DNA of 64,000 nucleotides from Lycorma delicatula (Eukaryota > Arthropoda > Insecta > Hemiptera > Fulgoridae). The notes below the pieces were generated by a model. It saw only the letters and a list, made by a program, of their open reading frames with translations. It was not told the origin of the DNA and made no database searches. Position numbers and translations under genes: made by a program. Of the stretch, positions 61,926 through 64,000 are shown in pieces; position 1 is the first letter of the stretch, and each line of letters opens with the position of its first letter. The stretch is taken from contig NC_134455.1 of NCBI RefSeq assembly GCF_047948215.1, forward strand, positions 320,346,147 to 320,410,146, written 5' to 3'.

Positions 61926-62845
61926 AAAATATATTTTATTTATCATATGTTTTATGTTAAACTCAATGAATTTTATTAACAAAGCATTGATAAATAACAT
62001 TCATAGTCCAAACTCTATGTTTGGTTGTTTTTTTCGTTAGTAGTTGTTTCGTTCGTGTTTTTAGTTTTCTTGCGTTTTTTGTGTTTTTCGTTCTGGTTCG
62101 TTTGTTTATGTCAGATCCGTTTGAGTTAGTTTGCCTTGCTGGCTAATTTTATTACCGGTGATTTTATATACAGTTAATTTCGTTTAATTTCATTTAATTT
62201 AACGTTTTGTTTGCGTTTATTAACGTTTTGTTGTTTAAGCTAATTACGGTGTTTATTTCCGATTTTATATTATAAATTAGTTCCCGGAGGCTAAACAGGA
62301 AAAAATGAAGAAGAAATTATAAATTAGCCTACGGTTGTTAAGGACTATTTACCTTAGCAACACAGCTGTTGTACTGTTAATTTTTTTTTACATTATTGTA
62401 TATTTGATTAGTTTGAGGTTAAATTATTTTTTATAGTTTACGTTAAATTCTCAAACACGGTGATCTTGAGTTCATATCAACTTGCTGGTAAGGTGGATTT
62501 CATTAATTGTTAATTTATTTAAGTTTACGTTATTTGTCATTTGACCGGGCTAGCCGCCTAGCACTGATCGCGAAGTTAATTGGCGTTTGGTTGCTGCTAG
62601 AGGAAAAATGGTGCAGGTAGATTTGTCTCGGCGTCACCAGCAACGAACTGCGGCCCAATACATGAGTTGACTTTCCCCTCCTCTCACGGCTGTTTTTTAT
62701 TGTCGAGAAGATAGAGGGTCTACCAGTGGGAAAAACAAAAAAGACGGCGGCGGTTTACCCCTGCGAGTGTGGAGAAGCAAAAGAAGCCTAGGACGGCTCT
62801 ACCGTGGTTGGGAGGCTTGGCCGGGATTCTAGTAGACCGGTCCGG
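61926..62845. other. Intergenic stretch, GT-rich then GC-richer
   Basis: 62030-62300 is strongly G+T-biased on the plus strand with frequent CG (GTTTCGTTCGTG, TTTTTCGTTC), unlike the rest of the window. It could be the 5' UTR of the LINE ORF1-like remnant that follows. No coding sequence is supported. Confidence 0.4.
62278..62312 (+). repeat. 3' tail of the SINE family, third copy
   Basis: TAGTTCCCGGAGGCTAAACA followed by GGAAAAAATGAAG matches the tail of the 42.6-kb and 35.5-kb SINE copies (GGAGGC(T/C)AAACAGGAAAA). Only the tail is present. Confidence 0.65.
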
Positions 62846-63279
62846 ATGGAGGAAGCAACAAAGAAGGTCTCCAGTACAGAAGAGGATCCACTGGTCAGGA
62901 GGGCGAAGAGGATAAAATACTTCGCGTTCAAAGCGAATTAGTTGCGTCGCATTCAAACTGAGTGAATTAGTTTGTAAAAATAGAACACAAAAACGGAGAT
63001 AAAGAACTGCTCAAGCTATACGGATGGATTACCCGGTATGGTTGAAATGTTCCGGAATGCCTTAGAGGAACAGCCCGATGTGACTAAGCGAGTGCCCGTA
63101 ACAGCTGTGAACGTGGTGGAAAAGACCACCCAGACCTACTTTATCGTTTTTGAAGTGGCCTCGCAGACGGAGGACACTGGTGTCACCTTGGCGCCTAGGC
63201 CTCATACGGATGTGTGGCAGGCACTTGGTAGTGGTGAGGATAAAGGTGACCTGCCTGCCCATCCAGTGGTGACCTAAGT
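62846..63279 (+). pseudogene. LINE ORF1 (gag-like) remnant, frameshifted
   Basis: ATG at 62846 starts MEEATKKVSSTEEDPLVRRA, which stops after 31 codons. A second frame (62890-63000) reads LRVQSELVASHSN and KNGDKELLKLYG, heptad-like. The final frame (63038-63277) reads MVEMFRNALEEQPDVTKRVP, then TTQTYFIVFEVASQTEDTGV, and ends PAHPVVT. A charged start, a coiled-coil-like middle and a TTQTD/SQTED-type acidic stretch are usual in ORF1 proteins of I/R1/Jockey-group LINEs. No zinc knuckle or ORF2 follows, so the family is not fixed. Its GC content is much higher than the surroundings, suggesting recent arrival. Confidence 0.45.
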
Positions 63280-64000
63280 TCAGCAACTGAACTACCATAG
63301 TAATCATTCTTTTGGCTTAGATTTTTTTTACAGAAAAAAATAGTTTTTAGTAATAAAAAATTAAGCAATTAAAATTTTACATAGAAAATACATATTAATA
63401 CATAGAAAAGTACATCGTTAAATTATAATACTTAATTTTTTTTAAATTTCAGTGCTCCTTTGATCAGCCAAAGAAACATAGTTTTTGTAATTTCTTTATT
63501 TCGCATCGTTTATTATTATGATAATAATAATAATAATGCCCTGAGGTAGATAATTCCCACGTCCGGAACACAACATCTATGTTCCACGTCCAGGGCGGCA
63601 ACAGCTGTACTTACGTACATTACATATAGCTGGCTAACGGGGTTCCGAGTAAATTCCTCGGTTATGCTTTTTTACGTTTGACCTGTTTCCAACTTCAGGT
63701 CGCTAAACGGACTGGATTCTTCGGCTACCCGCAGTATATGGAATAATAAACGATTTTGGAAATGTACTAGTACCACTTCTAGAGCTGGCGATGTAGCGGC
63801 CAGGGTCAATGTTATTGCAGGTGTAACGGAGACCCTTCCGTTGTCCACATGCCCCCTGCGATGGCAAGCATGTAGCAATGGTGCCCATGTATGTCGGCGC
63901 ATGGGAGCTCTGAAAGCTTCGGTGAGTAGGAGCCTGGAGTCAGTGCAGAGATTGCGCATCCGCTCTCTGCCATGACATATGCCGGTTCCACGGGAGTACC
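63280..64000. other. Right edge: AT-rich spacer, then GC-rich sequence of unknown nature
   Basis: 63290-63540 is AT-rich and ends in an (ATA)n run near 63519-63536. From 63540 onward it is GC- and CpG-rich, with a small GGAACA/TGTTCC stem (63565-63585) and open frames on both strands (minus 63672-63959; plus from about 63760 to 63970, including RVNVIAGVTETLPLSTCPLR). I do not recognise either. It may be part of the same TE as the ORF1-like remnant. Confidence 0.4.

Noticed and set aside
61926..62000. N-terminal part of the 61491-62000 minus-strand frame as endonuclease sequence
   Set aside because: Similarity to the RTE-type endonuclease starts only at LENIKRE; the rest is flanking DNA that happens to be open.
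63672..63959. 95-codon minus-strand open frame as a gene
   Set aside because: Open frames exist on both strands because of high GC; no recognisable similarity or start context.

Overview
This is a piece of an AT-rich animal nuclear genome, almost certainly an insect. Introns are tens of kilobases long, there is no operon structure, and decayed transposable elements are dense: mariner, hAT, Mutator-like, RTE-type and R1-type LINEs, and a tRNA-like SINE. The mix of TE families recalls hemipteran genomes (planthopper or leafhopper relatives). That placement is inference; the species cannot be named from the sequence.

The host gene runs on the minus strand and covers most of the window. Five coding exons (57462-57599, 34380-34455, 9281-9423, 4674-4841, 1527-1728) join in frame into about 242 residues. 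They form the N-terminus and the complete PH domain of an oxysterol-binding-protein-related protein of the ORP3/6/7 type. The lipid-transfer (ORD) part must lie beyond the left edge. Two introns are about 23 and 25 kb and hold most of the mobile elements. The upstream flank (57.6-64 kb) is intergenic and also TE-rich.

Layout from left to right: hairpin and mariner relic (0.15-1.5 kb); ORP exon; small TIR element with DUF4817/DDE remnants (3.5-4.5 kb); ORP exons at 4.7 and 9.3 kb, then quiet intron; a LINE broken by an RTE fragment (13.9-15.9 kb); a full-length but dead RTE-type LINE (16.6-22.1 kb), itself split by an element with about 200-bp inverted repeats that carries an unnamed protein family; Mutator-like and hAT relics (22.6-25.6 kb); an R1-clade LINE (25.6-29.6 kb); a mariner relic (31.2-32.2 kb); ORP exon 2 (34.4 kb); a DUF7869-type gene relic broken by a SINE with a perfect 14-bp target duplication (35.3-36.6 kb); a second DUF4817 relic (41-42.1 kb); a second SINE with an 88-bp tandem duplication (42.6-42.9 kb); foldback repeats (45.0-46.2 kb); dispersed repeats (47.0, 50.2 and 53.1 kb); a mariner with both TIRs (54-55.3 kb); a second copy of the unnamed protein family (55.5-56.5 kb); ORP exon 1 (57.5 kb); a dispersed repeat and a 5'-truncated RTE-type LINE (59-61.9 kb); and a GC-richer LINE ORF1-like remnant at the right edge.

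No intact transposase or reverse transcriptase gene survives, and I see no tRNA, rRNA or CRISPR. The most interesting signal is the pair of relics (about 19.6-21.2 kb and 55.5-56.5 kb) of one uncharacterised protein family, one of them bounded by long inverted repeats. That suggests the family is, or was, carried by a DNA transposon I cannot name.
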